A stretch of DNA of 41,353 nt from Candidatus Uhrbacteria bacterium RIFOXYB12_FULL_58_10 (GTDB lineage: Bacteria > Patescibacteriota > Patescibacteriia > UBA9934 > GWF2-40-263): positions 1-41,353 of the forward strand of contig CALRHL010000008.1 of NCBI GenBank assembly GCA_943359455.1. Direction: 5' to 3'. Both the position numbers and the translations under genes were made by a program. This document shows, piece after piece, positions 23,973 through 32,272 of this stretch; within the stretch, counting starts at the first letter, position 1, and each line of letters opens with the position of its first letter. The notes under the pieces are model-generated. The model did not search any database. It was not told the DNA's origin and saw only the letters and a list, made by a program, of their open reading frames with translations.

Positions 23973-24440
23973 ATGGACTACATTCTCGGCACGGCAATTG
24001 GAGGGCTCACGGCAACGGTTTTTTCGATTCCGGCGATTTTACTTGAGTTGATGGAGCGATGGAAAGTTTCTAACGCTCCACTTCTCGTTGATGTGAAAAC
24101 AATTTTTGGTCGCAAACTTGATAAGCATGAAACGTTTCTTGTCGCGCTTTTGCTCCACATCGTGATCGGTTGTCTATTCGGCCTCATCTATATTCTTTTC
24201 GTCAAACAAGGCTGGCTTGTGTTCACAAACGCACCCTATTCGATCTCGTCCCTTCTCATCTATTCGTTTTGCGCGTTCATCGTGACAGGAACCGTCATTT
24301 TTCCCGCTCTGCGCATGGGTCTCTTCGGTCGCCGCGAAGGCCAACGCGTCTGGCTCGAAATGCTCGTCTCACACTACCTTCTCGGGCTCGGATTGTGGCT
24401 TATGGTGCAGTATTATCAACCGTTTTTCTTTGTTGGTTGA
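23973..24440 (+). CDS. Multi-pass membrane protein of unknown function
   Basis: 155 residues from the ATG at 23973, 1 bp after the preceding stop. About four membrane segments (residues ~5-25, 58-82, 92-113, 133-150) with a cytoplasmic-looking basic loop (GLFGRREGQRVW). Family not recognised. Last gene of the 21.2-24.4 kb run. Confidence 0.6.
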   Translation: MDYILGTAIGGLTATVFSIPAILLELMERWKVSNAPLLVDVKTIFGRKLDKHETFLVALLLHIVIGCLFGLIYILFVKQGWLVFTNAPYSISSLLIYSFCAFIVTGTVIFPALRMGLFGRREGQRVWLEMLVSHYLLGLGLWLMVQYYQPFFFVG

Positions 24441-24503
24441 GTCGATTTGTTCGCGTACGGTTTCTATGATATTGTTGGTTTATTGAGTGGTTTCAATCAT
24501 CGT

Positions 24504-24722
24504 ATGAATACTCTTACTGTTTCACTCCCATCAAAACTTTCAAACGAGCTCACTCGTTTTGTTCAACGTACGGAAGTGCCATATGATCATCTGATTCAAC
24601 GAGCTCTCCGTGAGTATTTTGATGACATGAATGAGGATGTAGTACGGTTCAAAAAAGCATACAAGAATCGAAAACAAAAAATGATTTCTCATGCAGATCT
24701 TAAGAAATCACTCGGATTATAA
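24504..24722 (+). CDS. Ribbon-helix-helix antitoxin-like protein
   Basis: 72 residues from the ATG at 24504. LTVSLPSKLSNELTRFV is a typical RHH DNA-binding strand and first helix; the C-terminal half is charged and would wrap the toxin. Directly followed by a RelE-type toxin whose GTG start abuts the stop, the usual antitoxin-first order. The longer open frame beginning at 24447 adds an unrelated N-terminus and is rejected. Confidence 0.75.
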   Translation: MNTLTVSLPSKLSNELTRFVQRTEVPYDHLIQRALREYFDDMNEDVVRFKKAYKNRKQKMISHADLKKSLGL

Positions 24723-25010
24723 GTGAGTTTTGTGTATCAAGTCATCTACCAATCACATGTCCAGCGAATCTTGAAAAAGTTGGATCGTGATACTCAAATA
24801 CAGATTTTCTCAGAGATTGATCAATTATCTAAAAACCCTTTCCGTCACCCAAATATCAAACGCCTTGAAGGAATATCACAACCTGGATTTCGTTTGAGGA
24901 TTGGAAGATGGAGGATTTTATATTTATTGTTTCATCCTCACAAGACTATTGAAGTGATCGATGTATTCATGAAAAAATCTGCAGCTGATTATCGTCGTCG
25001 GTTGCGTTAG
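24723..25010 (+). CDS. RelE/ParE-family toxin
   Basis: 95 residues from a GTG start. YQVIYQSHVQRILKKLD, NPFRHPNIKRLEG and FRLRIGRWRILYLL are the core strands and conserved Arg-rich segment of RelE/ParE toxins (mRNA interferase or gyrase poison). Forms a type II module with the RHH protein immediately upstream. Confidence 0.85.
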   Translation: MSFVYQVIYQSHVQRILKKLDRDTQIQIFSEIDQLSKNPFRHPNIKRLEGISQPGFRLRIGRWRILYLLFHPHKTIEVIDVFMKKSAADYRRRLR

Positions 25011-25023
25011 GTGAAAAGATTGT

Positions 25024-26784
25024 ATGCTTGAGAACGAAGTCGATCCGCGCGAGATGGGGCGAAAGACAAAAATTATTGAATATCTTGCCGAGACATTGCA
25101 CGGAGAGACACGGATTGAAACACGAATGCATTCTCAATGTGAAGTGTCCGTTGTCATTCCTGCGTATGCGGAGCGAGAGGGAATTTTTCGTCCACTTTTG
25201 TCGCTCGCACGGCAGGAAGGAGTGAAACCTGAACAGTTCGAGGTTATTGTTGTTGTAAATAATCCTCCATCTGAACCTGTCCGACAAGCGGATGAAACGC
25301 AAAAGGATTGGGAACGCAAGCGTGATTTGTATCTCATGGCGACGTATCAAAATGAGCAGACGCTTTTGTTGATTCGGTCATTGACAAACAGTACAATTTC
25401 TTCAGAGAGCACAGAAGATGAACGGGTTTTTCTTGATGAAATTCGATCTTCTGGACTAAAAGTATATGCGATTGATAAGGCGACCAATGGTCAGACACTT
25501 CCTGAGACGTTCGCAAACGTTGGTGGGGCTCGCAATCGTGGTGTCGCAGAAGCGGTTGCGCGTTTTTTTGAGCAAAAAGGAACAAACGGCATCGTGGCAC
25601 AATCTGATGCAGACGTCCGTTTTGCTCCCGATTATGTCGTGTCGCTGATTCGTGTCTTTGCCAACGATCCAGTGCTCATTGGAATTGTCGGAAGAATGGA
25701 GTTTGAAAAAACGGCCGAGATGGAAGCGTTAATCACATCGTCATCATCTTTTGCGCAACTACTCATGCACTATCGGTGGGTGACAGAATGTTTAAAATAT
25801 GGACGTACTGCCAAGCCCTTGTCGCGCGTGTGGTTTTCTGGTGGAAATATGGCGAGTCGTGCTTTCGAGGTAGCGATCGTAGGCGGTGTTCCAAAGATAG
25901 CGGGTGGGGAAGACCCGGCATTCGGATTCCGACTTGCGAAAATCGGGAAGGTTGAACAGGTAACGGAAGTTCTGAATCATCCACTTGATCGTTTTTCGGC
26001 GCGTACGGCTGCGTCAGCAGGACACGGTCAGCATCGATTAAAGTTGCGTGATCTTATTGAAAGTGGAGAAATGCTCGTTGAAAATCCTGATGCTGTTAAA
26101 AAATTTGGTGAAATGCAAGCTGAATTGAATAGATTGAAAACAGAAAAAATAGCAACGATTGAAAATATTCGGCGCGTAATCACGATCAATGGGAACGCAC
26201 TACTTTCAGATTCTGATATTGAATTGATGAGTCAAGCACTGTCGTCTGGCAAAGAAATGAATGACCTTGAGCACAGTTATCCACACATACGAACAATTCG
26301 TGCATCGGTTGATCAGAGGCTTGCGGAATTATACCCAAACATTCCTCTTGATATTGCTGTTGAAAGAATTTTAGTTGAGACCACAATAAACGATGTGATT
26401 CGAGAGGAATACGAGTATAAGCTTCGACAGTTGCGTGACGATGAAGTGAAAGCTCTCCATGGTCGAGAACAGTTTGTTCGTTTGCTTGCAAATCTTTTAC
26501 GTCAGACCGCAAATAGAAGCGAGATTACCAAAGATAATGCATCATTCGCAAATTTTATTTCAGAGCATGCAGAATTATTGGGTGAAGATGCGCAGAGATT
26601 TGCAAAGAAACGTGTGTCAGAAATGTTCACGTTTGTCAGAAATATTTATGCATTTGGTCCAGACGCAGACACCGCTGTGCGGGCTTTAAAAGAATCATAT
26701 CCAGCGCTATTCGATCTTCCTGAAAACGATCCGATCCGTTGGACACAAATGAAACTCTCCGCGCTTTCTCGTGCACTTGAATAA
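25024..26784 (+). CDS. GT2-family glycosyltransferase with long helical C-terminus
   Basis: 586 residues. After ~40 residues a GT-A domain begins (VSVVIPAYAEREG); AQSDADVRF provides the DxD-type metal/nucleotide-sugar site and GGEDPAFGFRL the acceptor-side ED motif. The domain ends near residue 340 and is followed by about 240 residues of charged helices (MQAELNRLKTEKIATIENIRR and onward) without a recognised fold. Predicted to transfer a sugar in envelope glycan synthesis. The following xseA starts 1 bp after the stop. Confidence 0.8.
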   Translation: MLENEVDPREMGRKTKIIEYLAETLHGETRIETRMHSQCEVSVVIPAYAEREGIFRPLLSLARQEGVKPEQFEVIVVVNNPPSEPVRQADETQKDWERKRDLYLMATYQNEQTLLLIRSLTNSTISSESTEDERVFLDEIRSSGLKVYAIDKATNGQTLPETFANVGGARNRGVAEAVARFFEQKGTNGIVAQSDADVRFAPDYVVSLIRVFANDPVLIGIVGRMEFEKTAEMEALITSSSSFAQLLMHYRWVTECLKYGRTAKPLSRVWFSGGNMASRAFEVAIVGGVPKIAGGEDPAFGFRLAKIGKVEQVTEVLNHPLDRFSARTAASAGHGQHRLKLRDLIESGEMLVENPDAVKKFGEMQAELNRLKTEKIATIENIRRVITINGNALLSDSDIELMSQALSSGKEMNDLEHSYPHIRTIRASVDQRLAELYPNIPLDIAVERILVETTINDVIREEYEYKLRQLRDDEVKALHGREQFVRLLANLLRQTANRSEITKDNASFANFISEHAELLGEDAQRFAKKRVSEMFTFVRNIYAFGPDADTAVRALKESYPALFDLPENDPIRWTQMKLSALSRALE

Positions 26785-26785
26785 T

Positions 26786-28000
26786 ATGACCGAACCTCAC
26801 ATTCTTTCCGTCACCCAATACCTTCAAATCATAAACACCGTTCTTCGAGAGCATGTTCCTTCTCAAGAAATTGTTGTCGAGGGTGAGCTGTCTGGATTCA
26901 CGATCAAGGATGGCAAATGGATTATTTTTGATTTGAAAGATGAGAATGATGCGAAGGCGAAGGTGGCTTGTTTTGCGACGACGTTCAAAGTGACAGGGGT
27001 GTTTGAAAATGGGATGCGGGTGCGGGTGTTTGGGTTTCCGAGTGTGAAGCCGTGGAGTACATTTCAGATTGATGTGCAATCGATTGAGCCTGTTGGGGAA
27101 GGGGCATTGAAGCGGGCGTATGAGATGTTGAAAAAGAAACTCGAGTTGGAAGGACTGTTTGATGTGGGACGCAAGCGAGCATTGCCGCGGTTTCCTGAGC
27201 GGATTGGGTTGATCACTTCGCGGGATGCGGCAGCCTACGGAGATTTTTTGCGGATTTTAAATAATCGTTGGGGAGGAGTCGAGATTTTGTTTTCGCACGT
27301 TCATGTTCAAGGAAAGGAATCCGTTCCAGAAATTTTGTCTGCGCTTGGTATGTTTTCTGACATGTCAGAGTCTGACCGTCCGGACATGATCGTCCTCACG
27401 CGCGGCGGCGGCTCTCTAGAAGATTTGCACGCGTTCAACGACGAAGCGGTCGCACGCGCTGTTTACTCGTCCAAGATTCCTGTCGTCTGTGGTGTTGGTC
27501 ACGAGCGTGACGAGTCGCTGTGCGATTTTGTCGCGGATGTTCGTGCGTCAACACCGAGCAATGCAGCGGAGCGCTGTGTTCCGTCGCGACAGGACGTTTT
27601 GTATGAAATGGAAATGATGACACGACAGATGGAACAACGATTGACGGACAGTCTGGCAGACAAGAAACTTGTCGTCGAACGCGCAACTCGTACTGTCCGA
27701 TCGGTGCTTGATCGTGAGAGTCAGCGTTTGCTCGTTTCCGCAAAGCGTTTGCGAGACGTATTTGGAACCTGGCACATCCGTTTGCGGGATCGGACAAGTA
27801 GTCTCGAAAAACTCCTTCGTCAAGTGGATCCAAAACGAATTCTTGCTCGAGGCTATTCGATCGTCACGGTTGCCGGACGAATCGCAACAGATGCAGGCAC
27901 CCTTTCCATCGGCACCGAAATCGCGGTACAATTGTCGCGAGGGACGTTTGATGCAGAGGTGGTGAGGACGAACGGGAAAGGAAAACAGAAACTGATCTAA
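26786..28000 (+). CDS. xseA: Exodeoxyribonuclease VII large subunit
   Basis: 404 residues from the ATG at 26786. N-terminal OB-fold (ILSVTQYLQIIN, GELSGFTIKDGKWIIFDLKDE), catalytic domain with PRFPERIGLITSRDAAAYGDFL, LTRGGGSLEDL and VGHERDESLCDFVADVRASTPSNAAE, then a coiled-coil C-terminus. With XseB it degrades single-stranded DNA from both ends. xseB follows 3 bp later. Confidence 0.95.
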   Translation: MTEPHILSVTQYLQIINTVLREHVPSQEIVVEGELSGFTIKDGKWIIFDLKDENDAKAKVACFATTFKVTGVFENGMRVRVFGFPSVKPWSTFQIDVQSIEPVGEGALKRAYEMLKKKLELEGLFDVGRKRALPRFPERIGLITSRDAAAYGDFLRILNNRWGGVEILFSHVHVQGKESVPEILSALGMFSDMSESDRPDMIVLTRGGGSLEDLHAFNDEAVARAVYSSKIPVVCGVGHERDESLCDFVADVRASTPSNAAERCVPSRQDVLYEMEMMTRQMEQRLTDSLADKKLVVERATRTVRSVLDRESQRLLVSAKRLRDVFGTWHIRLRDRTSSLEKLLRQVDPKRILARGYSIVTVAGRIATDAGTLSIGTEIAVQLSRGTFDAEVVRTNGKGKQKLI

Positions 28001-28003
28001 TAT

Positions 28004-28213
28004 ATGGCAACAAAAACTAAAATCAACTTTCAAAAAGCGTTCGAGGAACTCGAGTCGATCACCGAATGGTTCGAGAAAGGAGAGGTCGATCTCGATGAAG
28101 GCCTCAAAAAATTCGAACGGGGGTTGGAGTTAGCTGGTACATGCAAAGAAAAATTGTCGGAGTTTGAGAATAAAGTTAAAGAAATTAAAGCGAAATATGA
28201 AACTGATATTTAG
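28004..28213 (+). CDS. xseB: Exodeoxyribonuclease VII small subunit
   Basis: 69 residues. FQKAFEELESITEWFEKGEVDLDEGLKKFERG is the conserved antiparallel helical hairpin of XseB. It binds the XseA coiled coil. Its 3' end overlaps the next gene by 17 bp. Confidence 0.93.
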   Translation: MATKTKINFQKAFEELESITEWFEKGEVDLDEGLKKFERGLELAGTCKEKLSEFENKVKEIKAKYETDI

Positions 28214-28547
28214 GTGGCTCATCAACGCCGTGGCACTTTTGCTCGTTGCGAACATTGTTCCAGGATTCGGAGTAGATACGTTTTATACGGCGCTGATTGC
28301 GGCGTTAGTGCTTGGGCTTGTGAATGCGCTTATTCGTCCCATTTTATTAATTCTGACGTTGCCGATTAGTATTCTTACGCTTGGACTGTTTACGTTCGTT
28401 ATCAATGCCTTCATGGTGTGGCTCATGTCCACGATCGTGAAAGGCGTGACTATCACAGGTTTTATGGCGGCGTTTCTGGCAGCCCTATTTCTCTGGGTCG
28501 TATCCATGGGAACAAACTGGTTAATTAAACACGCCGAAGAATCGTAG
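28197..28547 (+). CDS. Phage holin family 4 / YvlD-type membrane protein
   Basis: 116 residues from the ATG at 28197, overlapping xseB by 17 bp. Four membrane segments; the sequence NALIRPILLILTLPISILTLGLFTFVINA is the hallmark of the PF04020 (YvlD) family. Despite the name, members are ordinary small membrane proteins of unknown function. Confidence 0.85.
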   Translation: MKLIFRWLINAVALLLVANIVPGFGVDTFYTALIAALVLGLVNALIRPILLILTLPISILTLGLFTFVINAFMVWLMSTIVKGVTITGFMAAFLAALFLWVVSMGTNWLIKHAEES

Positions 28548-28552
28548 TCTGT

Positions 28553-29260
28553 ATGTCTGTAGATGTTCGTAGGTTCGTATCCACCCTGGTTATTTCTGTC
28601 GGCGGCTCACTCGTTGTTCCAAACGGAGAAATCGATACAGAGTTTCTCAAAGGATTTAAAAAAACACTCGCGTCGCATATCGATAATGGATGGAAATTTG
28701 TGATTGTGGTTGGTGGGGGAGGAACGGCGCGGTCGTATCAGCGCGCGGCAAAAGCTGTGACGCATGTGACATCCGATGATTTGGATTGGATCGGGATTCA
28801 TTCGACACGGTTGAATGGTCATTTGATAAGAACGATTTTTCGAGACATCGCGCATCCAGTCATGTATAAAGACCCGACACGCGTTCCATCCCGATTCAAG
28901 GAGAAGGTGCTTGTTGCCGCTGGATGGAAACCAGGATGGTCTACAGATTATGTTGCCACACGGATTGCAAAACGCTTAGGAGCAAAAATGGTTTTGAATC
29001 TGTCTAACATTGATTATCTATGCGATAAAGATCCAAACAAACACAAGGACGCAAAACCAATCTGCGAAATTTCCTGGAAGGATTTTCGAAAAATGGTGGG
29101 GAACACCTGGGATCCTGGTATGAACGTTCCGTTTGATCCTGTCGCGTCAAGACTCGCGCACAATTCTGGAATTCAGGCTGTTCTATTAAACGGCAAGAAT
29201 CTTCAAAATATCGGAAAATTACTGGATGGAGAATCATTTATCGGCACAGTTGTCGGATAA
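28553..29260 (+). CDS. pyrH: UMP kinase, archaeal-like amino-acid-kinase family
   Basis: 235 residues. ISVGGSLVVP is the phosphate-binding N-terminus, VVGGGGTARSYQRAA the second Gly-rich loop, and GWKPGWSTDYVATRIAKRLGAKMVLNLSNIDYLCDKDPN the UMP/ATP region. The length and GxxPGxSTD motif are closer to archaeal-type UMP kinases than to the E. coli hexameric enzyme. Converts UMP to UDP. Followed by an intrinsic terminator. Confidence 0.8.
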   Translation: MSVDVRRFVSTLVISVGGSLVVPNGEIDTEFLKGFKKTLASHIDNGWKFVIVVGGGGTARSYQRAAKAVTHVTSDDLDWIGIHSTRLNGHLIRTIFRDIAHPVMYKDPTRVPSRFKEKVLVAAGWKPGWSTDYVATRIAKRLGAKMVLNLSNIDYLCDKDPNKHKDAKPICEISWKDFRKMVGNTWDPGMNVPFDPVASRLAHNSGIQAVLLNGKNLQNIGKLLDGESFIGTVVG

Positions 29261-29283
29261 AAATTGACAAGAAGTCGTTTGAC

Positions 29284-29309
29284 AAATACGCTGAGAGTAG
29301 CGTATTTTT
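29284..29309 (+). terminator. Intrinsic terminator after pyrH
   Basis: Stem AATACGCT (29285-29292) / AGCGTATT (29299-29306), 6-nt loop, then TTTTT. Two TTGACA sequences (from 29264 and 29278) overlap its upstream side and may serve as -35 elements for the next gene. Confidence 0.75.
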
Positions 29310-29348
29310 GTATTTATCCACAATTTTGAAGCGAATAAATAGTCATAT

Positions 29349-30107
29349 ATGAAAAAGAACGATATCTTGTCTCCTGAGGTGCTTGAGTTGCTTGGACTCA
29401 CCAAGAAAGATCTTGATGTGTACCAAGCGTTGCTCCGCCTTGGCTCTGCGCCACTTCGTCGGATTGCTGAGGAAGCGAATCTCAATCGCGGAACAGCATA
29501 CGATGCGCTCAAGCATTTGCTCGATGCGAATCTTGTTTCGTACGTGGATGCAAAAACACATCGGTATTTTACTGCCGAAGAGCCGCATAAGTTGCGAGGA
29601 CTTGCGACGCGTCGGGAAGTTGCGATGCGTGAGGCGAGTAAAACAATCGACGCGTTGATTCCATCGTTTGACGTTGTTCGCGGTGAGTCTGGTCACCGTC
29701 CTGCTGTTCGTTATTACGAAGGCGACGCAGGGGTGAAAGATATTCTTGAGGATGTTCTGACGATCACCGAGCGGTCTGAGACTCGAGAATATCGTGTGTA
29801 CTCGACGGCGGCGATTCGTGACAGAAAAGACGCAGCATGGCCGACCTTCTCAAAAGAGCGTGTCAAACGCGCCGTCCGTTGTCGAGCGATCGCGATCGGA
29901 AAAGGCGGTACGACCGCTGGACTCGACGAGCGCCGTTGGCTTTCACAGTCCGATTCTGGTCCATCATACATTGCGATCTATCATGGGAAGACTGCGTACA
30001 TTTTCATGGACAGCAAAAAGCGACTGTTTGGCGTCATTATCGAAGACAGCGCGATCTCAGCCATGCAGGAATTGATCTTTGACGCGCTCTGGAAATCGCT
30101 TGCGTAA
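29349..30107 (+). CDS. TrmB-family transcriptional regulator
   Basis: 252 residues. N-terminal winged helix: LLGLTKKDLDVYQALLRLGSAPLRRIAEEANLNRGTAYDALKHL, typical of TrmB/sugar-sensing regulators. The C-terminal domain (about 115-252) resembles the truncated phospholipase-D-like effector domain of TrmB-like proteins (RYYEGDAGVKDIL, and FGVIIED near the end). The ligand and regulon are unknown. Monocistronic, between the pyrH terminator and a palindromic repeat. Confidence 0.8.
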   Translation: MKKNDILSPEVLELLGLTKKDLDVYQALLRLGSAPLRRIAEEANLNRGTAYDALKHLLDANLVSYVDAKTHRYFTAEEPHKLRGLATRREVAMREASKTIDALIPSFDVVRGESGHRPAVRYYEGDAGVKDILEDVLTITERSETREYRVYSTAAIRDRKDAAWPTFSKERVKRAVRCRAIAIGKGGTTAGLDERRWLSQSDSGPSYIAIYHGKTAYIFMDSKKRLFGVIIEDSAISAMQELIFDALWKSLA

Positions 30108-30114
30108 TGGACCG

Positions 30115-30175
30115 TTATTCCCTGAGCTTGTCGAAGGGCACATATAGGTAACTCTTCGACAGGCTCAGGGAATAA
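30115..30175. repeat. Dispersed palindrome with 22-bp arms (CTGAGC..GTCGAAG type)
   Basis: Left arm 30115-30136 and right arm 30154-30175 are reverse complements with a single T.G pair; loop 17 nt. The core CCCTGAGC[T/C]TGTCGAAG is a repeat frequently met in environmental bacterial genomes. It lies between the TrmB-like gene and the DUF218 gene and could end transcription from upstream although it lacks a T-tract. Confidence 0.8.
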
Positions 30176-30208
30176 ATCTCGATTTTTCAACACGTTTCGG
30201 AGTAACTC

Positions 30209-30730
30209 ATGGAAGCAGAATTCGTCGTCGTATTGTGTGGACCGCACGCAAACGGTGCCCCGCAGTTTCATCGGATTCGAGCCGCGACGGAAATCGCGAA
30301 GTCTCGGCCTTGCGCGCGCTTGGTCATTTGTGGAGATGCCAATCGTGGAAAAGATGTCGACCAGTTTGCCGGCTTTGCTAAAGCACAAGGTGTAGAAACA
30401 GTCATTGGGTTGTACGATCCACAGATGAGTACGATCAGTGACGTGCAACGAGCCGTGGATTTTGTTGCTCAACATTCATTTGCGTGTGCAACGATTCACC
30501 TCGTCACTGATCATTGGCATCTTCCGCGAGCTGGAGAGATGTTGCAACGGACGCTCTCGAGTTCACCCGTCAAGGAGAAAGGCACGATCGTTCGAGGGGT
30601 TCCTGTGGTTGGTGGGGAACCTATCACCCTAGAACAAGAACAACGGGAACGTGAAGGTCTGCTCGCGTTCCGACGAGGCACGTATCAAACCGGAACCAAA
30701 CTCGGTTGGGGAAAACCCGACGACTCTTGA
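30209..30730 (+). CDS. DUF218/YdcF-like protein
   Basis: 173 residues. VVVLCGPHANGAPQ at the start, RLVICGDANRG in the middle and HLVTDHWHLPRAGEML near 105-120 match the three conserved segments of the DUF218 fold (SanA/YdcF/ElyC-like). Unlike many members it has no membrane anchor. GGAG 8 nt before the ATG supports the start. An intrinsic terminator follows directly. Confidence 0.7.
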   Translation: MEAEFVVVLCGPHANGAPQFHRIRAATEIAKSRPCARLVICGDANRGKDVDQFAGFAKAQGVETVIGLYDPQMSTISDVQRAVDFVAQHSFACATIHLVTDHWHLPRAGEMLQRTLSSSPVKEKGTIVRGVPVVGGEPITLEQEQREREGLLAFRRGTYQTGTKLGWGKPDDS

Positions 30731-30756
30731 CGCCACGGCTGGCGTCTTTTTCTTTT
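30729..30756 (+). terminator. Intrinsic terminator after the DUF218 gene
   Basis: Stem GACGCCA / TGGCGTC (30729-30746) with loop CGGC, then TTTTTCTTTT. It separates the DUF218 gene from the flavin cassette. Confidence 0.85.
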
Positions 30757-30796
30757 CCAACACATTTGGTAAGATGTCCCAGAATTAACTTTTTTT

Positions 30797-31408
30797 ATGG
30801 ATCTCAATTCTCAAAAACCGTCCTGGCTTCCTAAATTTCTTGTCTTACTTGCGGTTATTGTCGCCGGAGGAGTTGGTGCGTATCTTCAAAAGCAGTCCGA
30901 TTCTTCTGATTCGAAAGCGGCACCTGACCTCGCTGTCACTGGAATTAAATCGTCCGACGGTGAGCCTGTCACGGCCGTCGTGACTCCAGATAATGAATCA
31001 GAGCAGGATGACACGACGACAGACGCCAGTTCGACAGTAGCTTCCATCTCTCCTGCTCCATCGACCTCTTTAACCACAACAACAGCTTCAACGACCGCAC
31101 CAACCACGTCGGAATACACCAACGGAACGTACTCCGCGATTGGGGATTATACTTCTCCGGGTGGACCAGAAACGGTTGATGTCACTCTTACGGTTGTGAA
31201 TGGGCTTGTTGTTGATGCAACCGTCGAAGGAAATGCGGTGAATCCTATTTCCAAAAAATTTCAAGCACAGTTTATTGCTGGATACCGAGGTTTCGTCGTT
31301 GGAAAAATGATTTCTAGTCTTAGTTTAACGACCGTTTCTGGTTCGTCACTTACTCCAAAAGGGTTCAATGATGCCGTTTCGGATATTCGAACACAGGCAA
31401 AAGGATAG
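30797..31408 (+). CDS. Exported FMN-binding-domain protein (flavinylation target)
   Basis: 203 residues. One N-terminal membrane anchor (about 12-30), a Ser/Thr/Asp-rich low-complexity linker (about 33-105), then an FMN-binding domain (PF04205 type) starting NGTYSAIGDYTSPGG. The motif SGSSLT (S181-T186) corresponds to the [S/T/D]GA[T/S]xT sequence whose last Thr receives FMN from ApbE; the usual Ala is Ser here. It would be an extracytosolic electron carrier held to the membrane. First gene of a three-gene cassette with apbE (4 bp later) and the RnfD/NqrB-FNR fusion. Confidence 0.85.
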   Translation: MDLNSQKPSWLPKFLVLLAVIVAGGVGAYLQKQSDSSDSKAAPDLAVTGIKSSDGEPVTAVVTPDNESEQDDTTTDASSTVASISPAPSTSLTTTTASTTAPTTSEYTNGTYSAIGDYTSPGGPETVDVTLTVVNGLVVDATVEGNAVNPISKKFQAQFIAGYRGFVVGKMISSLSLTTVSGSSLTPKGFNDAVSDIRTQAKG

Positions 31409-31412
31409 TCGT

Positions 31413-32270
31413 ATGCCAACCACATTCGCCTTTCTGGCGATTGGAACTTCTTGGAAGATTATTATTGATAAGGAGCTGATCGAATCTGAATCGACAGCTC
31501 TTTTGCGTCTGATTGAAGCGCGGATTGAGCGATTCGATCAGACGTATTCGCGGTTTCGGATGGATTCGGTTGTGACACAGATGTCCCAACAGGCGGGCAC
31601 GTATAAACTTCCAGACGACGCTGTTTCAATGCTTCAGGTGTACAAACAATTGTATGAGGTGACAAATGGACAATTTACCCCTCTCATCGGTCAGACGATT
31701 TCTGATGCTGGATACGATGCAAACTATTCGCTCGTTTCAAAAAAACTGACGCATCCACCGCGATGGGAAGAGGTGATGGAATATCATGATTCTGTTTTGA
31801 CAATGAAACGTCCAGCACTGCTCGATTTTGGTGCGGGAGGGAAGGGATATCTTGCGGATTTGGTTGCACAGATTTTGTTGGACGCGGAACTCCTGTCGTT
31901 TGTTGTTGATGCGGGTGGGGATATTGTTTGTCGCGGACAGACGCGCGTTGGTCTGGAACATCCGATTCGAACAGACGAGGCGATCGGAATTGCGACCGTA
32001 ACAAACGGAAGCATCTGCGGCTCTGCAATAAATCGTCGCGCGTGGGGAGAGTTTCATCACATCATGAATCCTGTCACACTCACATCCACACGTCACTTGC
32101 TTGCGACTTGGGTGATCGCAGATTCTGGACTGATTGCCGACGCGCTCGCGACCTGTCTTTTTTTCTGCTCGCCAGAAGTGCTCAAAACCGTGTATGATTT
32201 CGAATACGTGATGATGTTTGCAGATGAGCACGTCGAGTTTTCACCAGACGGAAGGTTTGAATTGTTTTAA
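31413..32270 (+). CDS. apbE: FAD:protein FMN transferase (ApbE family)
   Basis: 285 residues from the ATG at 31413. IERFDQTYSRFRMDSVVTQM, GQFTPLIGQTISDAGYD, LDFGAGGKGYLADLVA, VDAGGDIVCRG and CGSAINRRAWGEFHHIMNP are the conserved FAD- and Mg-binding segments. It transfers FMN from FAD to a Thr of target proteins; the neighbouring FMN-binding protein is the obvious target. No signal peptide or lipobox is seen, unlike most ApbE proteins, which act outside the membrane; either export is non-standard or the modification takes place before export. Stop is 2 bp before the next gene. Confidence 0.92.
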   Translation: MPTTFAFLAIGTSWKIIIDKELIESESTALLRLIEARIERFDQTYSRFRMDSVVTQMSQQAGTYKLPDDAVSMLQVYKQLYEVTNGQFTPLIGQTISDAGYDANYSLVSKKLTHPPRWEEVMEYHDSVLTMKRPALLDFGAGGKGYLADLVAQILLDAELLSFVVDAGGDIVCRGQTRVGLEHPIRTDEAIGIATVTNGSICGSAINRRAWGEFHHIMNPVTLTSTRHLLATWVIADSGLIADALATCLFFCSPEVLKTVYDFEYVMMFADEHVEFSPDGRFELF

Positions 32271-32272
32271 AT

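Noticed and set aside
28197-28547. Prophage lysis gene (holin)
   Set aside because: The PF04020 family name mentions phage holin, but no phage genes are nearby and the family is widely chromosomal.
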